A stretch of 64,000 nucleotides of DNA from positions 1-64,000 of the forward strand of contig CAVSMD010000002.1 of NCBI GenBank assembly GCA_963728995.1, given 5' to 3'. Every line of letters begins with the position of its first letter. Positions within the stretch are counted from its first letter, which is position 1. Below, one piece after another: positions 8,439 to 20,743 of the stretch. Made by a program: the position numbers and the translations under genes. This DNA comes from FEN-1219 sp963728995. Its GTDB lineage: Bacteria > Pseudomonadota > Gammaproteobacteria > Steroidobacterales > Rariloculaceae. A model generated the notes under the pieces. That model was given only the letters and a program-made list of their open reading frames with translations. It was not told the origin of the DNA and did not search any database.

Positions 8439-8633
8439 ATGGGGCGACCGGGTCCGCAAACGCAGGCCAAACGACAACGCGAGCAAGCCAAGCGCGAAAA
8501 GCGCCGGGTGAAGGATGAGCGGCGCGCGGCGCGCAAGGCGGCCAAGATCGCCAACAAGGACGGCGCGCCTGGCGACGGGTCGGAGCAACCGCAAGTGAGC
8601 GTGGACGCGGACGCAACCCGATTGCCGACGTAA
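8439..8633 (+). CDS. Small highly basic protein, 64 aa
   Basis: Starts MGRPGPQTQAKRQREQAK and is dominated by Lys, Arg, Ala and Glu for its first 45 residues, giving a long charged helix, then a short acidic and polar tail. No known domain. Short proteins of this composition, sometimes found near cold-shock and RRM genes, are annotated only as hypothetical. The ATG at 8439 is two bases after the RRM stop codon. Nucleic-acid or ribosome binding is an inference from charge alone. Confidence 0.6.
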   Translation: MGRPGPQTQAKRQREQAKREKRRVKDERRAARKAAKIANKDGAPGDGSEQPQVSVDADATRLPT

Positions 8634-8638
8634 ATTTC

Positions 8639-8902
8639 CTACTCGTTCGGAACGACGAATACCGCCGCAGAAACCCGCAGCACTCGTCCCTCGAAGCTTG
8701 CAAGATTCAACCCCTCCACCGCGCGCAGCGCATCCGCGGCCGTTTGCATATCGACGAAGGCGCTCCGGCGGCTCGCGCCGGTCGCATCGCGCTGAATGCG
8801 CACCGAGGCGACACAACCGAATTTCCCGAACGTGCTTGCGAGCGTTTCTTCCGTTGCCGTGAACGGCAGGTTGCTCGCGTAGAGCGTCATACTCACGCGC
8901 AT
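8639..8902 (-). CDS. RRM-domain RNA-binding protein on the minus strand
   Basis: An 87-residue single RNA recognition motif. RNP2 is LYASNL and RNP1 is RSAFVDM, again without the usual GFGF aromatics except one Phe, so it belongs with the neighbouring degenerate RRM rather than with the canonical ones at 9.6 and 36.4 kb. It converges on the small basic gene with five bases between the stops. The start is ATG at 8902, preceded closely by GAGGAA, or ATG at 8890 (MTLYASNL). The frame is open further upstream, but the extra residues are not protein-like. Confidence 0.8.
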   Translation of the reverse strand: MRVSMTLYASNLPFTATEETLASTFGKFGCVASVRIQRDATGASRRSAFVDMQTAADALRAVEGLNLASFEGRVLRVSAAVFVVPNE

Positions 8903-9158
8903 TTCCTCAGTGGGGGGCCGCCAGGGGGCGCAGCTGGCGACGAGTCTACAATACAACCTCCCCGCTGCGCCCCTCGCCGCTCGGAAGGCCATGCCGCGGC
9001 CAAGCGCCGTGGCGCGATGGTGGAGGCGGATAGTCGAGCGCGAGGGGTGCGTGTCCTGTACACTGGCCTTAGCCAGAGTCGCTGGCAGCTCCCCCGCTTG
9101 TTTAGGAAGCGTGCATGCTCACACGACTTTCCCCTCGCACCGCGGCGGCGGCTCACTG

Positions 9159-9491
9159 ATGCCCTATCGGCGGGGTTACGGGGAGCGCCAGGCGCCGTCC
9201 GCTACTTCAGGCGCTCCCGAACCGGAAGCGTTTAGGCTCGTGGACATTCGGCCGGGGCGTCCGCCCGAGGGTTGCGTGGGCCGCGATTGGCTCGTCTACC
9301 AGATCGCACAGGGTCGAAACCTCATCACGGGATATCGGCGCGGCGATCTGCTGGCGGCCACCGCCGACGTCGAGCGAATCATCGTTGGGCTCAATGAGCG
9401 TCGCGTTACCAGCAAGAATCGGCCGGGCCCCAAGCCCAAGCCAGCGGCTCGTACGCCTGCGCCAGCGGAGGTGCGGAGTGACGACTCATAG
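9159..9491 (+). CDS. Conserved hypothetical protein, 110 aa
   Basis: From ATG at 9159 the product starts MPYRRGYGERQ and has a conserved-looking core, GRDWLVYQIAQGRNLITGYR, followed by a basic, Pro- and Ala-rich tail (PKPKPAARTPAPA). No signal peptide or membrane segment. The frame is open back to 8910, but the upstream residues do not look coding. I know this only as an uncharacterised small protein type. It lies between two RRM genes and may be regulated with them, though there is no overlap. Confidence 0.55.
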   Translation: MPYRRGYGERQAPSATSGAPEPEAFRLVDIRPGRPPEGCVGRDWLVYQIAQGRNLITGYRRGDLLAATADVERIIVGLNERRVTSKNRPGPKPKPAARTPAPAEVRSDDS

Positions 9492-9613
9492 GATTCCGCG
9501 ACAATAGCTTTCGCAACGGCGTATGCTGCAAGCTCCGATCCATCGCTTTGTCGAGCCTGCAGGCACAGTGCCTACATCCTCTTGAGGCGAACATAGTTAC
9601 CTTAGGAGGGTAC

Positions 9614-9946
9614 ATGGGCAGGAAACTCTACGTAGGCAATTTGCCTTATTCCGCAACGGAAACCTCACTACGCGAAGCGTTCAGCGCGAGCGGGACCGTG
9701 GATTCGGTCACCGTCATCACGGACCGCGACACCGGACAGAGCAAGGGCTTCGGGTTCGTGGAGATGTCGTCCAATGCCGAGGCACAGCAGGCCATGCAGG
9801 CCCTGAATGGCACAACCCTCGACGGTCGTCAGATCAAAGTGAACGAAGCGCAGCCGAAGACCTCGGGCGGGGGCGGCCGGCGCGCGGGTGGCGGCGGTGG
9901 CGGCGGCGGCGGCGGTCCAGGTGGCGGCTACGGTCGGCGTTACTGA
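9614..9946 (+). CDS. Glycine-rich RRM RNA-binding protein
   Basis: 110 residues: one canonical RRM (RNP2 LYVGNL, RNP1 KGFGFVEM) followed by a Gly-rich tail of about 25 residues ending GGGYGRRY. This is the architecture of bacterial cold-inducible RNA-binding proteins. The start ATG at 9614 has a very strong AGGAGG site five bases upstream. A small palindrome, AGGCACAGTGCCT at 9561-9573, lies in the probable leader. The protein is closely similar to the gene at 36410, which has the same start and tail. Confidence 0.9.
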   Translation: MGRKLYVGNLPYSATETSLREAFSASGTVDSVTVITDRDTGQSKGFGFVEMSSNAEAQQAMQALNGTTLDGRQIKVNEAQPKTSGGGGRRAGGGGGGGGGGPGGGYGRRY

Positions 9947-9964
9947 TCGAGATTCCGTTTTGCA

Positions 9965-9992
9965 GCGCGCGCCGGCGCCAGTCGGCGCGCGC
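9965..9992. repeat. Perfect 10-bp hairpin after the RRM gene
   Basis: GCGCGCGCCG (9965-9974) pairs with CGGCGCGCGC (9983-9992) across eight bases. It lies 18 bases after the stop codon. No T-run follows, so it is a weak terminator candidate; it may instead protect the 3' end. Apart from this hairpin, nothing else is seen in 9947-10160. Confidence 0.45.
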
Positions 9993-10160
9993 CTCCGATC
10001 GCCAAGCATCACGAAGAGTCGACCGGCCCCAACCCCGCCTCTCCCGATTTCCTTGAAGCGGCAAGCTCGCAGCTTGCCCTGAGAAGCCGTGCGCGCAGCG
10101 CCCGCTCTGTGGGCACGCGAATGTACAATGCACCGGAGACCAGGAAGTCTTCGGTAGCGA

Positions 10161-13499
<3,339 letters not shown>

Positions 13500-13512
13500 C
13501 GAAAGTGCCCCG

Positions 13513-14214
13513 CTACCTGCTCTTGACTTGGGCCATCAACGCGAGCGGCCGTCCTTCGGGGTCCTGAAAGAACGCCATCCACTCCTCCGTGCCGTCGGGA
13601 TGGCGGAAGATCATGTGAGGTGCGTTGCTGAATTCCACGCCGCGTCGCGTCAGCTCCGCGTGCGCCGCCGCAATGTCCGTGACGCGCAGATAGAGAATCG
13701 ACTCCGGTCCAGGCTGGTCGGCTTCGTTCAGAAACAGGCGGGTACCGCCGCAGTCGAAGAAGGCCAGCTTCCCGAAGGTGTAAAGATGCGGCAGCCCAAG
13801 CACGGTTCCGTACCACGCGCAGGCGGCACCGATGTCCCGGACGTTGCGGGAGATCTGGCCAATCGGCCCGAGGTGCAGGTCATTCGCGGTCATGGCTTGG
13901 CTCTCCTTCGTTTGGCGTGCGAGCGCGCTGTCTTGCGGCGCACCGCGCCAGCGCCTGAGCTCGGTACGGCTCTTCAGCCCGAGCTTCGCGACGGCGTTGC
14001 GGACATGATATTTGACGGCATCGGCGCTGATGCCCCGTCGAGCGGCGATCTGTGCGTTGCTCAAGCCGTGCCGGACCGCGTCCACGATGCGCCATTCGCC
14101 GGGCGTCAGCTGATCCGGATGCCGGGGGCGACCGCGGGGACGGCCTTTCGGGTTCGAGCGATTCCGCACGGCCGCATGGTAGCGCGTGACCTGCGCGCAT
14201 TTCCCTCCCCCCAT
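13513..14214 (-). CDS. LuxR-type HTH fused to a VOC (glyoxalase-fold) domain
   Basis: 233 residues with two domains. Residues about 35-92 form a LuxR/GerE helix-turn-helix (LTPGEWRIVDAVRHGLSN, AVKYHVRNAVAKLGL). Residues about 108-230 form a vicinal-oxygen-chelate domain (GQISRNVRDIGAACAWYGTV, FFDCGGTRLFL, DPEGRPLALM). VOC proteins bind small molecules or metal, so this could be a one-component regulator that senses a ligand with an enzyme-derived fold. The alternative is two genes joined by a lost stop: the VOC part begins with its own Met (MTANDLHLG), but no ribosome binding site was checked with certainty there. It is divergent from the amidase gene, whose promoter it might control. Confidence 0.8.
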   Translation of the reverse strand: MGGGKCAQVTRYHAAVRNRSNPKGRPRGRPRHPDQLTPGEWRIVDAVRHGLSNAQIAARRGISADAVKYHVRNAVAKLGLKSRTELRRWRGAPQDSALARQTKESQAMTANDLHLGPIGQISRNVRDIGAACAWYGTVLGLPHLYTFGKLAFFDCGGTRLFLNEADQPGPESILYLRVTDIAAAHAELTRRGVEFSNAPHMIFRHPDGTEEWMAFFQDPEGRPLALMAQVKSR

Positions 14215-14231
14215 TGACTACCATGGAGGCC

Positions 14232-15751
14232 ATGCTCCGCATGGCCCGCCGTTTCATTGCCGTAGCGATCGGGCTCGGGTACATCGCCGGGACCGTCGCA
14301 GCGCCCGCCAGTGACGCGGATATCGTGGCGTGGGATGCACAAACACTGCGCGCCGAGCTTGCCGCAGGTCACGTAGCGGCCGAGCGCGTGACGGCGGTGT
14401 TTCTGGCGCGGATCGCTGCGCTCGACGCGGCGGGTCCGAAGCTCGAGTGCCGTGATCGAGGTCAATCCCGCGGCGCTCGCGATTGCGCGGGCGCTCGACC
14501 GGCAAGGAGCCGACGCTCGCCGGGGGCCGCTGTTCGGCGTGCCGGTGTTGGTGAAAGCGAACATCGACACTGCGGATCGGCTGGTCACGAGCGCTGGCTC
14601 GAGGGCGCTGGCCGCGCACCGCGCCCGCGCGGACGCGGACGTGATCACGCGCCTGCGTGCCGCCGGTGCCGTGCTGCTCGGCAAGACCAACATGAGCGAA
14701 TGGGCGAACTTTCGTTCCTCGGCCTCGAGCAGCGGCTGGAGCAGCCTCGGCGGCCAGACGCGTAATCCCTACGTGCTGGATCGCAATCCCTGCGGGTCAT
14801 CGAGCGGGTCGGCCGTGGCCGTGGCCGCGCACCTCGCCCCTCTGGCCGTAGGCACCGAGACCGATGGCTCGATTGTGTGCCCGGCCGCGGTGAACGGTGT
14901 CGTCGGCATCAAGCCTTCCGTCGGCTCCGTCAGCCAGCGCGGCATCATTCCGATCGCATCCAGTCAGGACTCCGCCGGTCCGCTCGCACGCACGGTCGCC
15001 GACGCGGCCCTGTTGTGGTCGGTGCTGGCCGTATCGCCCCCCTCGCCCGAGCCTGAGCTGCAGTCGCTGGCCGGGATCCATATCGGGGTGGTGAGAAACT
15101 ATCGCGGTGCGGGCGCGGACCCGGTCGTGGAACGCAATTTCTCGGCTGCATTGGCACTGGCGCGGAATCTCGGGGCCGTGCTCGTCGATCCCGTGAATCC
15201 GGCCCCTCCTCCCGAGGGTGCGGAGCTGACCGTGCTGTTGACGGAGTTTCGCGAGGGCATCGCCGGCTATCTCGCCACCGTGGCGAAAGGACCGCGGACG
15301 CTCGACGAGCTGATTGCATTCAACGACGCCCATGCGGCCGAGGTCATGCCGTATTTCGGCCAGGAGCTACTGCTCGCGGCGCAAACCGAAGGTCGCGACG
15401 CGGAGCCGCTACGAGCGAGCGCTGGCGGGGATCGCGGCGGCGCGCGCGGCGCTCGCAGGGGAGTTCCAGCGTCGCGGTCTCGACGTACTCATTGCACCCG
15501 CCAACGCTGCAGCATGGCGCACCGAGCTCGGCAAGGGCGACCGCCCGCGCGTCGGCAGCGCGAGCATCGCGGCCGTGTCCGGCTATCCGAGCATCGTGAT
15601 CCCGTTCGGGATGGACGGTGAGTTGCCGCTCGGTATCGCGTTCATCGGTCGGCCGGATGCCGAAGGGCGTTTGCTCGCGATCGCGGCGCTGGCCGAGCGG
15701 CGGCGGGGTTCTTTTGCGGAGCCGAAGTTTCTCGCGACCGTGGGCGAGTGA
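14232..15751 (+). CDS. Exported amidase of the amidase-signature family; two frameshifts
   Basis: Hydrolyses an amide bond, with the Lys-cisSer-Ser catalytic triad of the family: Lys in PVLVKANIDT, Ser in CGSSSGSAVA and Ser in GTETDGSIVCPA. The N-terminus (MARRFIAVAIGLGYIAGTVAA) is a signal peptide, so it acts in the periplasm. Three frames are joined: the first changes near 14445 just before VIEVNPAALAIA, the second near 15400 before RYERALAG. Each is repaired by one base. The total length of about 505 residues is normal for the family. The start is uncertain among ATG 14223, 14232 and 14241; GGAGG sits just before 14232. The substrate is unknown. Confidence 0.82.
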
Positions 15752-15788
15752 GGCACTGTCGCGGGGTACGCCGTCCGCGACTAGGAGG

Positions 15789-16508
15789 CTAGCGGCGGTC
15801 GGTGAGGTCGCTCGATCGGTCATGGTAGACGAGCCCCGCTTTCGCAAGCGGCTCGCGCATCTTGTACATATCGAGGCCGAGCTCCCCGGCTGCGAGTCGG
15901 GCGCGCTTCTCTTCCTCGTTTGCGACCCTCTTGCGGCTGGCCTCCAGAACCTGGTCGGCATTGCCGCGCGCCACGATGACGACGCCGTCGTCGTCTGCCA
16001 CGATCGTGTCGCCCGGATTCACGAGCATCCCGGCGCACACGATCGGCATATTGACCGAGCCGACAGTGGCCTTTACCGTGCCTTTCGCCGAGATCGCGCG
16101 ACTCCAGACCGGAAATTTCATCTCGGTGAGCTCTCTGACGTCTCGGCAGCCGGCGTCGATGACGAGGCCTAGGACGCCGTGCGCGCGAAATGAGGTCGCC
16201 AGCAGCTCACCGAACATGCCGTCGGAGTTCGGTGCGCTGACCCCAGCGATGATGATGTCCCCGGGCTTCGCGAGCTCGACGGCGACGTGCAGCATCCAGT
16301 TGTCGCCGGGATGCAGCAGCACTGTCAGTGCGCTTCCGCCGATTCGCGCGCCGGCATAGATCGGCCGCATGTAGGGTTGCAGTAATCCCGTGCGACCCTG
16401 CGCTTCATGAACCGTCGCGACGCCGAGCTCGCCGAGCGCCGTGACGGTCTCGGCTCTGGCGCGATCGATATTCCGGACGGCGACGTTGTTCGGCACGTGA
16501 ACTCCCAC
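15789..16508 (-). CDS. RraA-fold aldolase, LigK/ProA type
   Basis: 239 residues matching 4-carboxy-4-hydroxy-2-oxoadipate (or HMG) aldolase, which splits its substrate to pyruvate plus oxaloacetate or pyruvate and needs a divalent metal. Key parts: LHPGDNWMLHVAVELAKPGDI, GELLATSFRAHGVLGLVIDAGCRD (the GxxxxR/D substrate and metal loop) and NPGDTIVADDDGVVIV. It is soluble. RraA itself, the RNase E inhibitor, has the same fold but is shorter (about 160 aa), so the enzyme assignment is preferred. It is divergent from a class III CoA-transferase, which suggests a shared carboxylic-acid degradation pathway, though no ring-cleavage enzyme is nearby. Confidence 0.8.
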   Translation of the reverse strand: MGVHVPNNVAVRNIDRARAETVTALGELGVATVHEAQGRTGLLQPYMRPIYAGARIGGSALTVLLHPGDNWMLHVAVELAKPGDIIIAGVSAPNSDGMFGELLATSFRAHGVLGLVIDAGCRDVRELTEMKFPVWSRAISAKGTVKATVGSVNMPIVCAGMLVNPGDTIVADDDGVVIVARGNADQVLEASRKRVANEEEKRARLAAGELGLDMYKMREPLAKAGLVYHDRSSDLTDRR

Positions 16509-16572
16509 ATTTTGACGAAGAGGCCAGCGCTTATACTAGCGGCCCACATTGAGAGCACAACCGGGACGGCGC

Positions 16573-17747
16573 GTGACCGACGTTGCACCACTGACGGGTA
16601 TCAAGGTCGTCGACATGACGGAGGCGCTGGCGGGCCCCTATTGCGCGATGCTGCTGGGCGATCTCGGGGCCGACGTCGTCAAGGTCGAGCGGCCCGTGGA
16701 TGGGGATCAAGCGCGGGGCTGGGGACCGCCGTTTCTCGAGGGCGAGAGCGCTTACTTTCTCGGCGTGAACCGCAACAAGCGCAGCGTCGAGCTCGACATC
16801 AAGCGCCAGACGGACCTCGGCCTGCTGCGGACCCTGATCGGTCGCGCCGACGTGTTCCTGACCAACAATCCCAGGCTGGAGTCGCTCGCGCGAGCGGGCC
16901 TCGATCCGGACACTTTGCGTGGCAGGCACCCGCGCCTCGTCTACGGCGCGATCAGCGGTTACGGGCACACGGGACCGAAGGCAAACCGCAGTGGCTACGA
17001 CATCATTGCTCAGGGGGAGGCAGGCCTCATGGCGCTCACCGGCCCGCAGGACGGCGGCCCGAGCCGGTTCCCTTCGCCGATGGCGGACATCTCAGGGGGC
17101 ATCTATACGTGCCTCGGCGTGCTCGCTGCGCTGTACGCCCGCGACAATCGCGCGACCGGCACGGATCGCGGCGAGCTCATCGACGTCGCACTGGTGGACG
17201 CGCAGCTGAGCTGGCTCGCCAACATCGGCGCCAGCTACTTCGCGACCGGTCAAGCGCCCCCCACGCCTCGGGAATGCCCATCCGACCGTGACGCCGTATC
17301 AGCCCGTGCGAGCCCAAGACAAGACGATGATCATCGCCGTGGGCAACGAGCGGCTATGGGCGAGGTTCTGCAAGATCCTCGGGGCCGAGCGGACGTTGAT
17401 GGTCGACGCGCGCTTCGCCACGAATGCGCAGCGCAACGTGCACCGCAAGGAGCTGGTCGACGCCGTGGAGGAGATCCTGCGGCGGACGGCCGGCTGCCGA
17501 GTGGGTCGAGGAGCTCGTGGCGGCCGGCGTTCCGGCCGGTCCAATCAACTTTCCCGACGAGACGCTGACCGACGAGCACGTGATCGCCCGACGGATGATC
17601 GTCGAGCTCGAGCACCCTCTGATCGGGATCGTGAAATCGATCGCGGTACCGATCCGGTTTGCAGCGAACGGGCCAACGTACCGGCGCTACCCACCACGGC
17701 TCGGCGAGCACAACGAAGAAATCGCGAAGATCGCCGCGACCTGGTAG
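16573..17747 (+). CDS. Class III (CaiB/BaiF) CoA-transferase; two frameshifts
   Basis: Moves CoA between carboxylic acids. The N-terminal Rossmann part reads GIKVVDMTEALAGPYCAMLL and GDLGADVVKVERP; the catalytic Asp is in FPSPMADISGG. Frame 1 is lost near 17260, beside a run of six C, and continues in a second frame as LGNAHPTVTPYQP. Near 17490 a third frame takes over as EWVEELVAAGVPAGPIN and runs to the stop. About 390 residues in total, normal for the family. The start is GTG at 16573, with TTG at 16549 as an alternative. A TATACT -10-like box lies at 16532. It converges on galU with 13 bases between the genes. Confidence 0.85.
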
Positions 17748-17760
17748 CGGCGGCTTTGGC

Positions 17761-18632
17761 TCAGCGCTCCCAGACGTTCTGCAGATAGGCGCGGAAGCTT
17801 GCGCCGAGCTCCGGATGGCGCAGCCCATACTCTACGGTCGCCCGTAGATAGCCCATCTTGCTGCCGCAGTCATAGCGGACGCCGTTGAACCGCAGCGCAT
17901 AGACCGGCTCGTCCTCGAGCAGGCTCGCGATGCCGTCGGTGAGCTGAATCTCCCCCCCGCGCCCCGCTGCGTGTGCTCGAGCTTCGAAAAAATGGTCGGT
18001 GTCAGAATGTATCGGCCCACCACGGCGAGATTCGACGGCGCTTCTGCCGGGCGCGGTTTCTCGACGATGCGCGTCACGCGCTGGCCGCCTTTGGCATCCG
18101 CTTCGACGGCAACGATGCCGTAGCTGCCGGTCTGATCCTGCGGCACGGTTTCGACCGCCAGCACGCTGGCGCCGAACTTCTCGAAATGCTCCCGCATCTG
18201 CGTGAGGCAGCCCACCGGGTTGTAGATGAGGTCGTCCGCGAGATGCACGAAGAACGGCTCGCTGCCGACGGCGTGCTTCGCGCAGAGGACGGCGTGCCCC
18301 AGGCCCAGCGGCGTGCCCTGGCGAACGAAGATGCAGGTGGCCTCCGGCGGCACGATGTGGCGGACGAGCGCGAGCATCTCGTGCTTACCGCTTTCGGCGA
18401 GCTGCCGCTCGAGCTCGATGTCCGTGTCGAAATGATCCTCGATGGCGCGCTTGGAGGAGCCGGTGACGAATACGAGTCTCTCGACCCCCGCTTCGAGCGC
18501 CTCTTCCACTGCATATTGGATCAGAGGCTTATCGACGATCGGCAGCATCTCCTTCGGCGAGGCCTTGGTGGCCGGGAGAAAGCGCGTGCCGCGACCGGCG
18601 ACCGGGAACACGGCGGTACGAATACGGGCCAT
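17761..18632 (-). CDS. galU: UTP-glucose-1-phosphate uridylyltransferase; one frameshift
   Basis: Makes UDP-glucose from UTP and glucose-1-phosphate for lipopolysaccharide, capsule and trehalose synthesis. The nucleotide-binding motif GRGTRFLPATKASPKEML is at the N-terminus, with VDKPLIQYAVEEA and VEKPRPAEAPSNLAVVGRYI following. The frame breaks at 17957-17963, a run of seven G on the coding strand: one more G gives the family sequence GAGGEIQLTDG and leads to the stop at 17761 after YLQNVWER. This is a clear homopolymer-length problem. The start ATG at 18632 has GAGGTG upstream. The length of about 290 residues is normal. Confidence 0.92.
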
Positions 18633-18715
18633 CGAAACACCTCGAAGAAAGTGGCAAGCAAATGATACCGGAGGGCTCGCCCGAATGGGGGTGCAGCCGC
18701 CCAACTTTCGAGGTG

Positions 18716-18750
18716 AAAAACGGGGCATGAGCCCAACGGCTCATGCCCCG
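18716..18750 (-). terminator. Rho-independent terminator of comEA
   Basis: CGGGGCATGAGCC and GGCTCATGCCCCG (18721-18750) form a perfect 13-bp stem with a 4-base loop. Read leftwards it is followed by TTTTTCACC. It lies 26 bp past the comEA stop and separates comEA from galU. Confidence 0.88.
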
Positions 18751-18775
18751 AATCCGATGCGTTCGCGGCTCTTCC

Positions 18776-19060
18776 CTAGCGCTTTGGTGCAGGCTCGCTG
18801 ACGAGAATGTTGGTCTTGTTCAGCTCGACGATCCGCTCGCCGATGCCCTTGACGCGGGTAAGCGCCTCCGGCGTCGCGAAGTTGCCATGAGCCTGCCGAT
18901 CCGCAACGATGGCCTCGGCCAACGCAGGCCCCACACCGCTGAGCTCGGCAGCCAACGTTGTCGCATCGGCCGTGTTGATGTTGACGGGCCCGGCCCAAGC
19001 GCCGGCGCTGGCCACGATCAAAGCCGCCGCAATCATGCTACGTACGCGCTCTCCTCGCAT
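18776..19060 (-). CDS. comEA: ComEA-type helix-hairpin-helix DNA-binding protein
   Basis: 94 residues: a signal peptide (MIAAALIVASAGAWA, cleaved before GPVNINTAD), then two helix-hairpin-helix units (AAELSGVGPALAEAIVADRQ and ALTRVKGIGERIVELN). Periplasmic ComEA proteins bind incoming double-stranded DNA during natural transformation. Short stand-alone forms like this are common in Gammaproteobacteria, including species not known to be competent. It is the last gene of the leftward run and is followed by a strong terminator. Confidence 0.85.
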   Translation of the reverse strand: MRGERVRSMIAAALIVASAGAWAGPVNINTADATTLAAELSGVGPALAEAIVADRQAHGNFATPEALTRVKGIGERIVELNKTNILVSEPAPKR

Positions 19061-19174
19061 TGCTGTACTCCTGTGGTGGAAAGGAGCTGCAGATACTAGG
19101 CGGCCGCCCGCAGGCGCACAGTCAGCGAATCTCGCGACTTGGCAAGGTTTCGCTGCGCCGCCCGCGCGCGTCCG

Positions 19175-20353
19175 TCACGCGAGCACGGTGTCCATCGCGA
19201 ACGTTTGCACTGGCCGCACGGTTTCCCACAGCTTGCAGCTCGGGCAGTGCCAAATGAAGCGCTGCGTGCTATAGCCGCAATTCGCGCAGCGATAACGTGC
19301 GCTGGACTGCGCAATTTGCCGAAGACTGTGGGCAATGCGGTCGATCGCGTGTCGACGGTCGATTTCCGGGAGAGCCTTCAGCTCCTCCGCGTTGATTAGG
19401 CTCGCGAGGACCGGCTGCCCGAACAAGAAACGCTCGACGCATGCCGCCAGCGTGGGGGACTCGGTCAGATTGCCGATGATCGCCGCATAGGCGAGCTCGC
19501 GTTGCAGCGACGCATCGCGTTCGATCAGGCGTTGCAGGTAGTCCTCGAGGTTCGCGGCGCGACTCGACTCGGTGTAGCAGCGGATCAGCGAAGGCAGCAC
19601 CTCGGAAACGAACTGACGATCGGTGGCTATGACCTGCTCGTACAGTGCGATAGCGCCGGGGAAATCCCCCTCCTCGTGCGCAAGGCCGGCCCGAATCAGC
19701 GCGCCGCGCAGCGCGCCGGATTCGCTGCGAACCGCGCTCTTCAAGTGCTCGCGGGCCAGCTGCGGGTTACCGCTCGCGCGAGCGAGCTCCGCGAGCTCGC
19801 AGTAATAGTGGGCCACCTGGGGCGATTTCGCGCCGCGCAGCATTTCGAGCTTGCGCTGTGCGTCGATCGCTTTCTGCCATTCCTGCTCGCGCTCGTAGAT
19901 GTAGACGCGCTTCTCGAGCGCCGCCTCGGCTAGAGTCGGGCTATCGGTCAGTTGCGCCAGCAGCTCGTCGGCGCGATCGAATAGTCCGGCGCCCAAGTAA
20001 TCTTCCGCCAGAGAGAACAGCGCCTGATGGCGCTGCGTCTCGTTCAAATTCGGTCGGGCGAGCAGGTTCTCGTGCACGCGAATGGCACGTTCGACCTCGC
20101 CGCGCCGCCGAAACAGGTGGCCAAGCGCGAAATGCGTCTCCAGCGTGTCGTCATCCACCTTGGCCATCTGAATGAACAGCTCGAGCGCCTCGTCGGTGCG
20201 ACGATTCAGCACGAGATTCAAGCCGCGAATGTAATCGGCGCTGATCCGCGGGGGCAGATCGCGATCGCGATCGCTGTAGATCTTCAGGCCAAACCCGAAC
20301 GCGGCCGCGAGGATGAGAATCCCGGCGAGAATGAAGGTGGCTTCAGTGGGCAT
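19175..20353 (-). CDS. lapB: LapB/YciM, lipopolysaccharide assembly regulator
   Basis: 392 residues: one N-terminal membrane anchor (TFILAGILILAAAFGFGL), a cytoplasmic array of TPR repeats, and a C-terminal rubredoxin-like metal site (CANCGY...CPSCKLWE). LapB brings LpxC to FtsH for degradation and so sets the rate of lipid A synthesis. Length and architecture are standard. In enterobacteria lapA lies directly upstream; here only 36 bases separate ihfB from lapB, so lapA is absent from this place. Co-transcription with ihfB and rpsA is likely. Confidence 0.93.
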   Translation of the reverse strand: MPTEATFILAGILILAAAFGFGLKIYSDRDRDLPPRISADYIRGLNLVLNRRTDEALELFIQMAKVDDDTLETHFALGHLFRRRGEVERAIRVHENLLARPNLNETQRHQALFSLAEDYLGAGLFDRADELLAQLTDSPTLAEAALEKRVYIYEREQEWQKAIDAQRKLEMLRGAKSPQVAHYYCELAELARASGNPQLAREHLKSAVRSESGALRGALIRAGLAHEEGDFPGAIALYEQVIATDRQFVSEVLPSLIRCYTESSRAANLEDYLQRLIERDASLQRELAYAAIIGNLTESPTLAACVERFLFGQPVLASLINAEELKALPEIDRRHAIDRIAHSLRQIAQSSARYRCANCGYSTQRFIWHCPSCKLWETVRPVQTFAMDTVLA

Positions 20354-20389
20354 CTAGCGGCGGCGCTCGCCCCGAAACAGTGTTGGCAG

Positions 20390-20692
20390 CTAATCGCGGA
20401 CCGGTAAGTGCCGAGATTCATTGACGCGCTCGCGCAGGTCTTTCCCGGGCTTGAAATGCGGCACGTTCTTGCCCGCCAGAGCTACCGCCTCGCCGGTCTT
20501 GGGATTGCGTCCCATGCGCGGCGGGCGGTAGTGCAGCGAGAACGAGCCGAAACCGCGGATTTCGATTCGCTTGCCGTTGGCGAGGGCTTCGCTCATCAAC
20601 TCGAGAATGTGCTTAACGGCCAGCTCCACGTCCTTGGCCGGCAAATGCTTCTGGCTGCGGGCGATGGATTCGATCAGCTCCGATTTCGTCAT
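20390..20692 (-). CDS. ihfB: Integration host factor subunit beta
   Basis: A 100-residue DNABII protein that pairs with IhfA to bend DNA. It shows the usual MTKSELIESIA start, GFGSFSLHYRPPR and RNPKTGE with the Pro that wedges between base pairs. Its position after rpsA is the standard gammaproteobacterial order. IHF would be needed at the sigma-54 promoter at 45.5 kb if that promoter works by DNA looping. Confidence 0.96.
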   Translation of the reverse strand: MTKSELIESIARSQKHLPAKDVELAVKHILELMSEALANGKRIEIRGFGSFSLHYRPPRMGRNPKTGEAVALAGKNVPHFKPGKDLRERVNESRHLPVRD

Positions 20693-20743
20693 CAGTACAG
20701 ACCTCTGTCAGGCCATTGCACCCTCGCGCCGCGGCACGAAGAC

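Noticed and set aside
8910..9158. Long N-terminal extension of the 110-aa hypothetical protein
   Set aside because: The extension antisenses the RRM gene start and has no conserved-looking sequence. ATG at 9159 is a better start.
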